A DNA stretch of 6,299 nt from an uncultured Chryseolinea sp. (GCA_946478915.1 CAMLER010000316.1:1-6299); one strand, 5' to 3'; positions 1-5,730 are shown, numbered from the stretch's first letter. Numbers and translations are program-made. The notes: generated by a model from the sequence alone, not told the origin.

Positions 1-84
1 TTTCAAAATAACCTTAATGTGACCTTCGATAATTTCACTTTGAAATTCAGCCGGAAAAATGTAAACCTAAAACTTCAAAGGTAG
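1..84 (+). CDS. possible 3' end of a plus-strand gene (partial)
   Basis: One frame is open from the window edge to a TAG at 82-84. It gives 27 residues rich in alternating hydrophobic and polar positions (FQNNLNVTFDNF..., ending VNLKLQR), which would suit a terminal beta-strand region. It would end 35 bp before the convergent stop of the flavin monooxygenase gene, a normal tail-to-tail spacing. The piece is too short to assign a family. The alternative is untranslated DNA: the opposite strand is also open for 22 codons here but has no start codon, and a promoter-like element lies at 76-83 on the minus strand. Confidence 0.3.
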   Translation, partial: FQNNLNVTFDNFTLKFSRKNVNLKLQR

Positions 85-119
85 GCTGTAAAAGTGTACG
101 CTCACCGTCTGCGGATACG

Positions 120-1142
120 TTAAACCCACCCTAATTCCGGCGCGACATACTTTAAAATTGATGACAGAACATGAACATTATAATCAACACCCAACGTGTT
201 CGGTATCGTCAAAAGTAGCGTATCAGCCGCTTTGATGGCTTCGTCACCAGCCAGGTCCTTAACAAGCTGATCTGGTTCTGCAGCATAACTTCTTCCGAAA
301 ATCGCGCGTTTGTTACTTTCAATAAACCCGATTTGATCTTTTCGGTTGGACTCCTGTCCGAAGAGATATTTATCCTGATCATTCACCAATGCAAAAATAG
401 ACCGGCTTACCGACACCCTTGGCTCACCCAGATGTCCAGCTTTTTTCCAGGCTTCTTTATACAATCTGATTTGTTCTGCCTGCTGTATATGGAAAGGCTT
501 ACCGCTTTCATCAAACTTCAACGTAGAACTTTGCAGATGCATTCTGTTTTCAGCTGCCCAAATCGCAGTGGCATTTGACGCTGCACCCCACCATATTCTT
601 TCACGCAGCCCGTCGGAATGGGGCTCCAGCCGCAATAGTCCAGGCGGATTTGGAAACATAGGATAGGGATTGGGTTGGGCAAATCCGATACCTTTTAACT
701 TTTCCAGGAACTCCAATCCTTTCCGCCGCCCCATGTCAGCATCAGTTTCTCCATCAGCAGGCTCATAGCCGAAGTACCGCCACCCATCGATCACCTGCTC
801 AGGCGATCCTCTGCTAATACCCAACTGAAGTCTGCCGCCAGATATAAGATCCGCAGCTCCAGCTTCTTCTATCATATAGAGGGGATTTTCATATCGCATA
901 TCGATAACGCCGGTTCCAATCTCTATCTTCTTTGTTTTCGCACCAATGGCTGACAACAACGGGAACGGAGATCCCAATTGTGCCGCGAAATGATGCACCC
1001 GAAAATACGCGCCATCCAACCCTATCTCCTCGGCAGCAACTGCGAGATCAATAGACTGGAGCAATGTATCACTCGCTGTTCGGGTTTGATAACCCTGGTG
1101 ATTAGCCCAATGCCCGAATGATAAAAATCCAATTTTCTTCAT
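120..1142 (-). CDS. LLM-class (luciferase-like) flavin-dependent oxidoreductase
   Basis: A 340-residue protein with the bacterial-luciferase-like TIM-barrel fold, expected to be a cytosolic, probably FMNH2-dependent monooxygenase or oxidoreductase; the substrate cannot be read from the sequence. Seen: the N-terminal strand KKIGFLSFGHW (2-12); AAEEIGLDGAYFRVHHF (36-52), the usual helix-strand plus active-site region; EIGTGVI (74-80); and the phosphate-region signature RLQLGISRGSP (104-114). The C-terminus, ending PELGWV, is typical of complete family members, so the gene is intact. The ATG at 1142 was chosen over an in-frame ATG 18 codons upstream because family homology begins at MKKIGF and the upstream residues are not protein-like. 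A TATCTTTG element at 1171-1178 also places transcription start downstream of the longer start. The gene is divergent from the isomerase gene, with 197 bp between starts. Bacteroidota generally lack F420, which favours FMN; that is inference. Confidence 0.93.
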   Translation of the reverse strand: MKKIGFLSFGHWANHQGYQTRTASDTLLQSIDLAVAAEEIGLDGAYFRVHHFAAQLGSPFPLLSAIGAKTKKIEIGTGVIDMRYENPLYMIEEAGAADLISGGRLQLGISRGSPEQVIDGWRYFGYEPADGETDADMGRRKGLEFLEKLKGIGFAQPNPYPMFPNPPGLLRLEPHSDGLRERIWWGAASNATAIWAAENRMHLQSSTLKFDESGKPFHIQQAEQIRLYKEAWKKAGHLGEPRVSVSRSIFALVNDQDKYLFGQESNRKDQIGFIESNKRAIFGRSYAAEPDQLVKDLAGDEAIKAADTLLLTIPNTLGVDYNVHVLSSILKYVAPELGWV

Positions 1143-1170
1143 AGAATTTTCTTGACACCTGAAAGTCACG

Positions 1171-1178
1171 CAAAGATA
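1171..1178 (-). promoter_or_regulatory. Bacteroidota-type -7 promoter element for the flavin monooxygenase
   Basis: On the minus strand this reads TATCTTTG, an exact match to the Bacteroidota -7 consensus TAnnTTTG. It lies 28 bp before the ATG at 1142, giving a short leader of about 20 nt. A TTG that could serve as the -33 element lies at 1194-1196, but only 15 bp separate the two, shorter than the usual 19-21 or so, so the upstream half is weak. Confidence 0.5.
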
Positions 1179-1339
1179 AAGATAATGCAAGAGCAATTGG
1201 GTTAATCAACATACACTTTCGGAGCCATTGGTTTTTCACTGCCGTCAGCATGTTGCAATCGTATGTTGCTGCATGCTCTAAGCACCACAGACCACAAATA
1301 TTGTTTAACTTATCGTTCCTATTAGCAAAGAAATTTCAA

Positions 1340-2281
1340 ATGATTACAAGAAGAAGTTTTTTAAGGAATTATTTTTTTCTCGCCGGCGCTTGTCTTCTCA
1401 ATCCTGTATCCAACGCGAAGGCTAAGAATGCGAATAAGATAAAAATATCTTTAGCAGAATGGTCTCTTCACCGCGCTCTTAATTCAGGACAATTGGATCA
1501 CCTTGATTTTCCTGCAAAAGCAATGAACACGTTTGGTATAAATTCAGTAGAATATGTAAACGGTTTCTTTGGAGGAAAAAAAATGAATTTCAAGGAGGCG
1601 GGAAAAAATACAGCTTATCTCACTGAGTTATTGCAGCGAAGTAAGGATGCCGGTGTTGTAAATCACCTTATAATGATCGATGAAGAAGGACCTCTGTCGG
1701 TGCCCAAAGACAAAGTAAGACTGGCAGCAGTGGAAGATCACAAGAAATGGATCGACGCTGCAAAATTTCTTGGATGTAAAACAGTAAGACTAAATCTTCA
1801 TGGGGATGGATCTGCAAATGATAAAAAGGTCGCGTCGATCGATTCGCTTTCAAGATTAGGTTTATACGCAAAGCCTATGGACATTAATGTAGTGGTTGAA
1901 AATCATGGTAATGAATCGTCTGATGCAGCCTGGGTCGCTGATATTATGCGGCAAGTCAACATGCAAAATGTTGGCACTCTCCCGGACTTTGGAAATTTTT
2001 GTCTAACCCACCCATGGGGAACTACCGATGAGGACTGCAGTAATGCATATGATCGCTATCAGGGTGTTAAAGAACTCTTACCATTTGCGAAAGGTGTAAG
2101 CGCAAAAACTTACGACTTTGACAATAATGGCGAACAGACTAAAATGGACTATCGAAAACTTATTGACATTGTGAAAGCATCGGGATTTGAGGGCTACATA
2201 GGTATTGAGTTCGAAGGAAAAACGCAAGACGAAGAAGACGGTATTCGAAGTACCAAAGCATTGATTGAAAAGTATTTATAA
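1340..2281 (+). CDS. Tat-exported sugar phosphate isomerase/epimerase-like TIM barrel protein
   Basis: A 313-residue protein of the xylose-isomerase-like TIM-barrel superfamily (AP_endonuc_2 / sugar phosphate isomerase-epimerase). The N-terminus carries a twin-arginine signal (TRRSFLR, 3-9), a hydrophobic stretch (11-20) and an AKA cleavage motif at 26-28, so the enzyme should act outside the cytoplasm. This start sits directly on the Tat signal; the open frame runs 30 codons further upstream without plausible signal structure. Likely metal ligands are Glu187 in VVENHG, Asp216 in TLPDFGNF and Glu290 in IGIEFEG. The usual His of the vHvKD strand appears to be Ser254 (GVSAKTYDF), which may be normal for this subfamily. 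Exported relatives in Bacteroidota often sit with sugar-oxidation or 3-keto-sugar genes, but none is present here. Family assignment is firm; the reaction and substrate are unknown. It appears monocistronic. Confidence 0.9.
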   Translation: MITRRSFLRNYFFLAGACLLNPVSNAKAKNANKIKISLAEWSLHRALNSGQLDHLDFPAKAMNTFGINSVEYVNGFFGGKKMNFKEAGKNTAYLTELLQRSKDAGVVNHLIMIDEEGPLSVPKDKVRLAAVEDHKKWIDAAKFLGCKTVRLNLHGDGSANDKKVASIDSLSRLGLYAKPMDINVVVENHGNESSDAAWVADIMRQVNMQNVGTLPDFGNFCLTHPWGTTDEDCSNAYDRYQGVKELLPFAKGVSAKTYDFDNNGEQTKMDYRKLIDIVKASGFEGYIGIEFEGKTQDEEDGIRSTKALIEKYL

Positions 2282-2284
2282 GAT

Positions 2285-2337
2285 ATACAAGCGGCTCGCT
2301 TATGCCTGGACATAGTTCATAGATGAAATGCTTGTAT
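2285..2337 (+). other. inverted repeat just after the isomerase stop codon
   Basis: ATACAAGC at 2285-2292 is perfectly complementary to GCTTGTAT at 2330-2337, with a 37-nt loop. It begins 4 bp after the stop codon, where a 3' stabilising or terminating hairpin would be expected. No clear U-tract follows, so an intrinsic terminator is not well supported. It may also be one end of the GC-rich element that follows. Confidence 0.35.
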
Positions 2338-2530
2338 TTAGGGCGGGCTGAAAAGAAAGTCGGGGTATTAAACTCGAGGCACCTCTTTGAATATTTGCCG
2401 GTGCGGTGGCCCGGACGGAATGCGGGAGTGGCATGCGCGTTGTCCAGCGTATTTCGAACATGGCGATTACCTATAAGCAAATCAACGAAGAGGATATATG
2501 CAAATCAGAATACCTTCAATTAAATTGGTT

Positions 2531-2546
2531 TCAAGCCATCGCTTGA
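2531..2546 (+). promoter_or_regulatory. small perfect hairpin upstream of the dehydrogenase-type gene
   Basis: TCAAGC and GCTTGA form a perfect 6-bp stem with a 4-nt loop CATC. It lies about 95 bp before the ATG at 2642. It could be an operator, part of the leader, or the end of the preceding transcript. No good TAnnTTTG promoter element is visible between it and the gene. Confidence 0.25.
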
Positions 2547-2641
2547 CTTGAATTGTTTAAGAACATTTTGCGCATAAACCAACATAAGCAAGCGCTGTCC
2601 AAAACATCCAAAGTAATATTTTAACTAACTCTTAAAATAAT

Positions 2642-3670
2642 ATGCAAATAGAAGCTTACGCTGTATTAAATTCGGGCGGAAAGGCTCAACCTTTTTCTTA
2701 TGAAAAAAAGATTGGCAAAAAAGATGTGCTGATCAAAATCTCACATTGCGCAATTGCTACTGGCGATGTTCAATTCATCAACAATGCATGGGGCGATACG
2801 AAATTTCCCCTTGTTCCAGGTCATGAGATCATCGGAATAGTAGAGCAAACTGGGGCAGATGTTGTAGGCTTAAGAAAAGGTGATCGCGTCGGCGTTGGCT
2901 ATCAGCTGGAAGCGTGTTTTAACTGTCAATATTGTAATGAAGGTAACGAACAGTTTTGTTTAAAACAGAAGGTTGTCGCCGTTGATTGCTACGGTGGGCT
3001 TGCAAAACACATTGTTGTCGACAGCAGATTTGCTTTTAAGATTCCGTTAAGGCTGGATGCTGCGAAATCGGCTCCCTTGTTATCTGCCGGCTTGACTGTA
3101 TATGCGGCGATCGCAAGAGCGAAATTATCTAGGAATTCAAACGCTGCCGTTCTGGGAATCGGGGGACTGGGACATCTCGCCATTCAGTTTCTTCATAAAA
3201 TGGGACATGAGGTGTCCGCGTTTACCCGGTCTCCTGAGAAAAAAGCGATCGTACGGCGGTTGGGCGGAAAGTTTATTGATAGCTCGAGCCTTGGAGCGAA
3301 ATCAAATCTTCATAGAAAATTCGACTTCATCTTATCTACGCTTAATGTGGATTTTGATCTGGACATGTATTTGCGCATGCTGAAACCAACGGGTAAGCTT
3401 TGTCTGGTTTCGCAGCCGCCTGGGAAAATACCGGTTAGCGCCGGACTACTGTATGACTATGCGCAAAGGACTATTTATGGAAGTTATATCGGAAGCCGAA
3501 AGGATATGAAGGAAATGCTAGCCTTTTCAGGAAAACATAATATCGGAAGTATTGTCGATGTTATGCCGTTCAACAAAATGAATGAAGCAATAGACATCGT
3601 TAAGGCTGGAAAAAGTCCAATGAGGTTGGTGTTGGAACAAAGGGATGAATCCTACTTAGTTATGTTTTAA
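2642..3670 (+). CDS. MDR-family alcohol-dehydrogenase-like oxidoreductase lacking catalytic zinc cysteines
   Basis: A 342-residue medium-chain dehydrogenase/reductase closest in layout to the cinnamyl-alcohol-dehydrogenase/YahK group. The GroES-like N-domain has FPLVPGHE with His61 and Glu62, and a complete structural zinc site Cys92-Cys95-Cys98-Cys106 (C-x2-C-x2-C-x7-C). The Rossmann domain has GIGGLG (172-177); TRS at 195-197 after the second strand suggests NADP(H). The unusual part is the catalytic zinc site: the usual CGICHSD reads CAIATGD (36-42), so the ligand Cys is Ala39 and the relay residues are Thr40-Gly41. The usual LLCAG reads LLSAG, giving Ser148 for the second Cys ligand. Only His61 of the Cys-His-Cys set remains. 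Ordinary zinc-dependent alcohol oxidation is therefore unlikely; a zinc-independent NADPH reductase is more plausible, by inference. Length is normal and the frame intact, so this is not a decayed gene. The leader is A/T-rich without a Shine-Dalgarno. It appears monocistronic. Confidence 0.9.
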   Translation: MQIEAYAVLNSGGKAQPFSYEKKIGKKDVLIKISHCAIATGDVQFINNAWGDTKFPLVPGHEIIGIVEQTGADVVGLRKGDRVGVGYQLEACFNCQYCNEGNEQFCLKQKVVAVDCYGGLAKHIVVDSRFAFKIPLRLDAAKSAPLLSAGLTVYAAIARAKLSRNSNAAVLGIGGLGHLAIQFLHKMGHEVSAFTRSPEKKAIVRRLGGKFIDSSSLGAKSNLHRKFDFILSTLNVDFDLDMYLRMLKPTGKLCLVSQPPGKIPVSAGLLYDYAQRTIYGSYIGSRKDMKEMLAFSGKHNIGSIVDVMPFNKMNEAIDIVKAGKSPMRLVLEQRDESYLVMF

Positions 3671-3843
3671 GAATAGTAATAAGGAATTCTCTCACACCCA
3701 AGAAAAGGTTTCGTCTATGCGACAGGAAATGAGTTGTTGTCAGATTTAAGAAGGACTAAAACTATTAACCGCGACGGCGCAAAGTTTTAATGTATTTAAG
3801 TTTCCGGTTTTAATCTGTCTGGAAGATAGAGGCTCCTCTGGTC

Positions 3844-3895
3844 GAAAGCTGAGAAAGTCAGTCGCAAAGGGTGCTGCCTGGCGGCAGAAGCTTTT
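3844..3895 (+). ncRNA. predicted branched stem-loop (function unknown)
   Basis: AAAGCT (3845-3850) pairs with AGCTTT (3889-3894), extended by a G-U pair at 3844/3895. Inside lies a second perfect stem, CTGCC (3874-3878) with GGCAG (3883-3887), loop TGGC. An alternative small hairpin CTGA (3849-3852) / TCAG (3858-3861) competes with the outer stem. The nesting suggests an RNA or repeat structure, but there is no evidence of transcription. The T-run after it is short (TTTT), so a terminator is only a weak alternative. Confidence 0.25.
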
Positions 3896-4020
3896 ACTCT
3901 AATATCGAAAGGAATGCCGCCCTTCGTTTTCGATCGCGTTCGAACTCATAGTATGATAGAGGAATCTGCACGCATGGATGGACTGGATAAGACTTTGTTT
4001 GAGGTAGTGATGCACGACCC

Positions 4021-4034
4021 CTGCCGCAAGGCAG
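4021..4034 (+). other. GNRA-type hairpin CTGCC-GCAA-GGCAG
   Basis: A perfect 5-bp stem capped by GCAA, a GNRA tetraloop. Its stem sequence (CTGCC/GGCAG) is identical to the inner stem at 3874-3887, which has a different loop (TGGC). Identical stems with different loops 147 bp apart hint at an RNA structure or a repeated hairpin unit, but the stems are short enough to be chance. Confidence 0.35.
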
Positions 4035-4081
4035 CTCGCTTTGCGGCCTGTTGGACCGTTCAGTAGTCACACAACATGCGA

Positions 4082-4131
4082 CGAAGGCTCGACCTGGAGG
4101 CCTTAAGTGATCTCCATTAAGACAGCCTTTG
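4082..4131 (+). other. extended inverted repeat / stem-loop
   Basis: CGAAGGCT (4082-4089) pairs with AGCCTTTG (4124-4131) over 8 positions, one of them G-U. Inside, TGGAG (4095-4099) pairs with CTCCA (4112-4116); CTTAA (4102-4106) with TTAAG (4117-4121) is an alternative pairing. No U-tract follows. It marks the right edge of the GC-rich island, which would fit a terminal hairpin of a small mobile or repetitive unit, though that is inference. Confidence 0.35.
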
Positions 4132-4188
4132 CGTCATTGCGGTAAAAAGATCATCGTTGTAAAGAATCACTAACTACAACTTGCATTG

Positions 4189-4234
4189 ACGTTTTTAACG
4201 TGACATTGCGTGTACATCCCATCGCAACGTGACA
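4189..4234. promoter_or_regulatory. palindrome plus 9-bp direct repeat, possible operator
   Basis: ACGTT-TTT-AACGT (4189-4201) is a perfect 5-bp inverted repeat with a 3-bp centre. Overlapping its right arm, AACGTGACA (4197-4205) recurs exactly at 4226-4234, a period of 29 bp or nearly three helical turns. The array lies about 180-220 bp upstream of the methyltransferase start and just before a short open frame at 4260. This could be a regulator-binding array, but no regulator gene is in the window. Confidence 0.3.
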
Positions 4235-4259
4235 AAGTAGGATTAACGATAACAAAACA

Positions 4260-4352
4260 ATGAATCTGCATTTCCTGAAATCCAATTGCCCGACGGACGT
4301 AAGCGCACAGCACAGGTTGGATGAAATGATAACTGAACTATGTGGAAACTGA
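4260..4352 (+). CDS. possible 30-residue small protein (unrecognised)
   Basis: An ATG at 4260 opens a 30-codon frame ending at TGA 4350-4352, with a plausible composition (MNLHFLKSNCPTDV... ending ELCGN) including two Cys and a potentially amphipathic C-terminal half. The leader before it is A-rich (AACAAAACA), like leaders of other genes here. It stands 58 bp before the methyltransferase start, so it might be a leader ORF. It matches nothing I know, and a random open stretch of this size is common; treat it as a candidate only. Confidence 0.2.
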   Translation: MNLHFLKSNCPTDVSAQHRLDEMITELCGN

Positions 4353-4410
4353 GTTGTTCTTAAATTAAGATCAGGCACACCACGACAGCGTTTATAAAAA
4401 TCAAACATGA

Positions 4411-5049
4411 ATGCAGCCACTCCATAAAATAATAACATCTTACAATGCGACAGCACAAAGTTATGCCGCATCCCGAATTGATGAGCTGGAGAAAAAACCT
4501 TTTGATAAGTTGATCCTGAAAGAGTTTGCAGCGGTTAATAAAGATAAAGGCGTTTGTGCAGACTTCGGTTGCGGGCCGGGCCATACAACCAAATTTCTGT
4601 ACGACGGTGGCATGAGAGATATAGTCGGTATTGACATTTCTACAGGAATGATCAGCGCCGCAGAAAAGATATTCCCTGACATCAGGTTTGAGACAGGAGA
4701 TCTTCTTGCGCTACCCTACAACGCTGAACATTTTGCTTCTGCCATCGCCTTTTACTCCATCGTAAATTTTGATTACAGCCACGTGACAACGGCATTTAAA
4801 GAAGTAAACAGAGTTCTGAAAAAAAGTAGTCAATTTTTATTTTCCTTTCACGTGGGCGATCAAGTCCTTCATTTTGATAAAGCCAACGACATCGATGTTG
4901 ATATCGATATGTACTTTTTTAAAACTGACGTGATACTGGATTTACTTCGCAAGTGTAACTTCCGCGTAATTGATGCAATTGAAAGATTTCCCTATCAGGA
5001 CGTTGAATATCCCAGCAGACGCGGGTACGTGCTTGCGGAAAAAGAATGA
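4411..5049 (+). CDS. class I SAM-dependent methyltransferase
   Basis: A 212-residue cytosolic methyltransferase of the UbiE/Methyltransf_11 type. Seen: motif I DFGCGPG (51-57), the SAM-binding glycine loop; acidic post-I residue Asp75 in VGIDIS (72-77), expected to bind the ribose hydroxyls; motif II GDLLALPY (96-103); the strand AIAFYSIVNF (111-120); and EVNRVLKKSSQFLFSFH (131-147), the motif III region. Length is normal for a minimal enzyme and there is no extra substrate domain, so the acceptor molecule cannot be predicted. It lacks the cysteine pattern of arsenite methyltransferases. The start at 4411 fits homology, since residues 6-20 (KIITSYNATAQSYAA) form the usual N-terminal helix. 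An out-of-frame ATG 4 bp earlier (4407) opens a six-codon frame that overlaps this start. No Shine-Dalgarno is visible. It appears monocistronic and converges with the acetyltransferase gene. Confidence 0.92.
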   Translation: MQPLHKIITSYNATAQSYAASRIDELEKKPFDKLILKEFAAVNKDKGVCADFGCGPGHTTKFLYDGGMRDIVGIDISTGMISAAEKIFPDIRFETGDLLALPYNAEHFASAIAFYSIVNFDYSHVTTAFKEVNRVLKKSSQFLFSFHVGDQVLHFDKANDIDVDIDMYFFKTDVILDLLRKCNFRVIDAIERFPYQDVEYPSRRGYVLAEKE

Positions 5050-5134
5050 TGCCTAAGGATTGAACCAAGATCCGTAAAACGATTCGTGACTCTTGTTCAC
5101 TCGAAAACTTTATTTAAAAACAGGGAAACGTTAA

Positions 5135-5194
5135 AAAAATAAGATTGATTATCTAATAGTGAGTTGCACTCCTTCACCTTATTTCCCTTTTTTT
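5135..5194. terminator. probable bidirectional terminator between converging genes
   Basis: AAATAAG (5137-5143) pairs with CTTATTT (5178-5184). An inner stem GTGAG (5159-5163) pairs with TTCAC (5173-5177) with one G-U. The right side is followed by CCC and seven T (5188-5194), and the left side is preceded by an A-run (5133-5139) that gives a T-run on the minus strand. It sits between two convergent stop codons, 86 bp after the methyltransferase and 81 bp after the acetyltransferase. The stem is AT-rich and has an internal loop, so strength is uncertain. Confidence 0.45.
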
Positions 5195-5274
5195 AATACA
5201 TCCAGAACATGACAAAAGTAGAATTAATCAAAAGCCAGATGTCGAAGGTACGGTGTAAAATCAAAGCCGATGAA

Positions 5275-5730
5275 TCATGCCAATCGATATCCCATTGCAA
5301 CTGCAGTTGATGGGCACACTGAAGTAAATTCAGAAGACGCTTTTATCTTAGCTGGAACGTCTTCTCTGGCAACATCCTGGAAGCCCCAATTCAAAAAGAA
5401 ATCGTGAGCGGTTTCCGTAAGCAGAAACACTTCGTTGACGCCATTCTTCTTTGCCCTATCGATTAAGTCGCTTACGATTTTCTTTCCTACGGATCTCCCG
5501 CGCTCACTCTCCCTTACTGCAACCGATCTAAGCAAAGCGTAGGGTGAATAAAACTCCAGTCCACCCGAACCAATAAGTTTTCCTGAGTGATCGCAATAGC
5601 TGACGAACAGGCTATTTTCCAGGCGGATATCCTTGTAAGGGAGTTTGCATGCGCGAAGTAGTTCAAGAATTTCATCTAACGAATGTTGAGAGTTAACAAC
5701 GCGGCAGTTCATGATTACAAAGTTAGGCAT
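5275..5730 (-). CDS. arsN2: ArsN2-type GNAT N-acetyltransferase
   Basis: A 151-residue GNAT acetyltransferase that matches the arsenic-resistance-associated ArsN2 family along most of its length: DEILELLRACKLP (19-31), GGLEFYSPYALLRSVAV (56-72), LLTETAHDFFLNWGF (103-117), the VPAKIKASSEF segment (125-135) and the terminal CPSTAVAM (139-146). GNATs transfer acetyl from acetyl-CoA to an amine; the related ArsN1 acetylates the organoarsenical arsinothricin, but the ArsN2 substrate is less clear to me. The acetyl-CoA loop reads RGRSVG (77-82), with Ser80 where Gly is usual. No arsR, arsB/acr3, arsC or arsM gene is nearby, so an arsenic role rests on family resemblance only. A second in-frame ATG at residue 7 (position 5712) is an alternative start; the leader does not decide between them. 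It is divergent from the EthD-family gene, with a 132-bp shared upstream region. Confidence 0.85.
   Translation of the reverse strand: MPNFVIMNCRVVNSQHSLDEILELLRACKLPYKDIRLENSLFVSYCDHSGKLIGSGGLEFYSPYALLRSVAVRESERGRSVGKKIVSDLIDRAKKNGVNEVFLLTETAHDFFLNWGFQDVAREDVPAKIKASSEFTSVCPSTAVAMGYRLA

Larger units (their letters stand above)
2282..2641. other. 360-bp intergenic region with a GC-rich core
   Basis: This gap separates the isomerase gene from the alcohol-dehydrogenase-type gene. Its middle (about 2341-2460) is roughly 57% G+C by hand count, against about 40% in parts of the neighbouring coding DNA counted the same way. Frames are open on both strands here (66 codons plus, 106 codons minus), but neither gives a recognisable domain and the minus one runs into the isomerase gene, so I treat both as non-coding. 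Nested complementary pairs exist: GGAC 2413-2416 with GTCC 2442-2445, enclosing ATGC 2420-2423 with GCAT 2431-2434. A 7-bp inverted pair CTGGACA 2306-2312 / TGTCCAG 2441-2447 spans most of it. A dispersed intergenic repeat is one reading. The last 120 bp are AT-rich leader of the next gene. Confidence 0.5.
3671..4410. other. 740-bp intergenic region with a GC-rich, hairpin-bearing island
   Basis: No recognisable gene lies between the dehydrogenase-type gene and the methyltransferase. The part at 3841-4080 is about 52% G+C by hand count. Within it, frames are open on both strands: plus 3830-4066 (78 codons, with an internal ATG at 3914 preceded by GAAAGGA, giving 50 residues) and minus 4133-3894 (79 codons, no ATG). 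I recognise neither product, and simultaneous opening on both strands argues for composition or a repeat rather than a gene. Three hairpins are listed separately. A shorter open frame without a start codon, 3691-3789 (ending RDGAKF), precedes the island. The right third (4150-4410) is AT-rich and holds short repeats and a 30-codon open frame. I saw no transposase remnant and no match to tmRNA, RNase P RNA or 6S RNA. Confidence 0.5.

Noticed and set aside
2323..2523. 66-codon plus-strand open frame between the isomerase and dehydrogenase-type genes
   Set aside because: No recognisable domain, rich in Arg/Trp/Cys as expected from GC-rich non-coding DNA, and the opposite strand is open as well. 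Kept only as part of the intergenic island.
2642..3670. Dehydrogenase-type gene as a pseudogene because of missing zinc ligands
   Set aside because: The frame is full length, other conserved motifs and the structural zinc site are intact, and the substitutions are confined to the catalytic metal site.
3914..4066. 50-codon plus-strand frame with a GAAAGGA before the ATG
   Set aside because: The purine-rich run abuts the ATG with no spacer, other genes here do not use strong Shine-Dalgarno sites, the product is unrecognised and the opposite strand is equally open.
3690..4130. Possible known structured RNA (tmRNA, RNase P RNA, 6S RNA) in the large gap
   Set aside because: None of the conserved core sequences I know for these RNAs is present; only short hairpins are visible.
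4187..4215. E. coli-style -35 TTGACG before the methyltransferase leader
   Set aside because: At 17-bp spacing the -10 position has no TATAAT-like sequence, and Bacteroidota use a different primary promoter consensus.
4151..4471. 106-codon minus-strand open frame with a hydrophobic segment
   Set aside because: It overlaps the methyltransferase start and the repeat-bearing leader, has no recognisable domain and an unlikely composition; best explained as a shadow frame.
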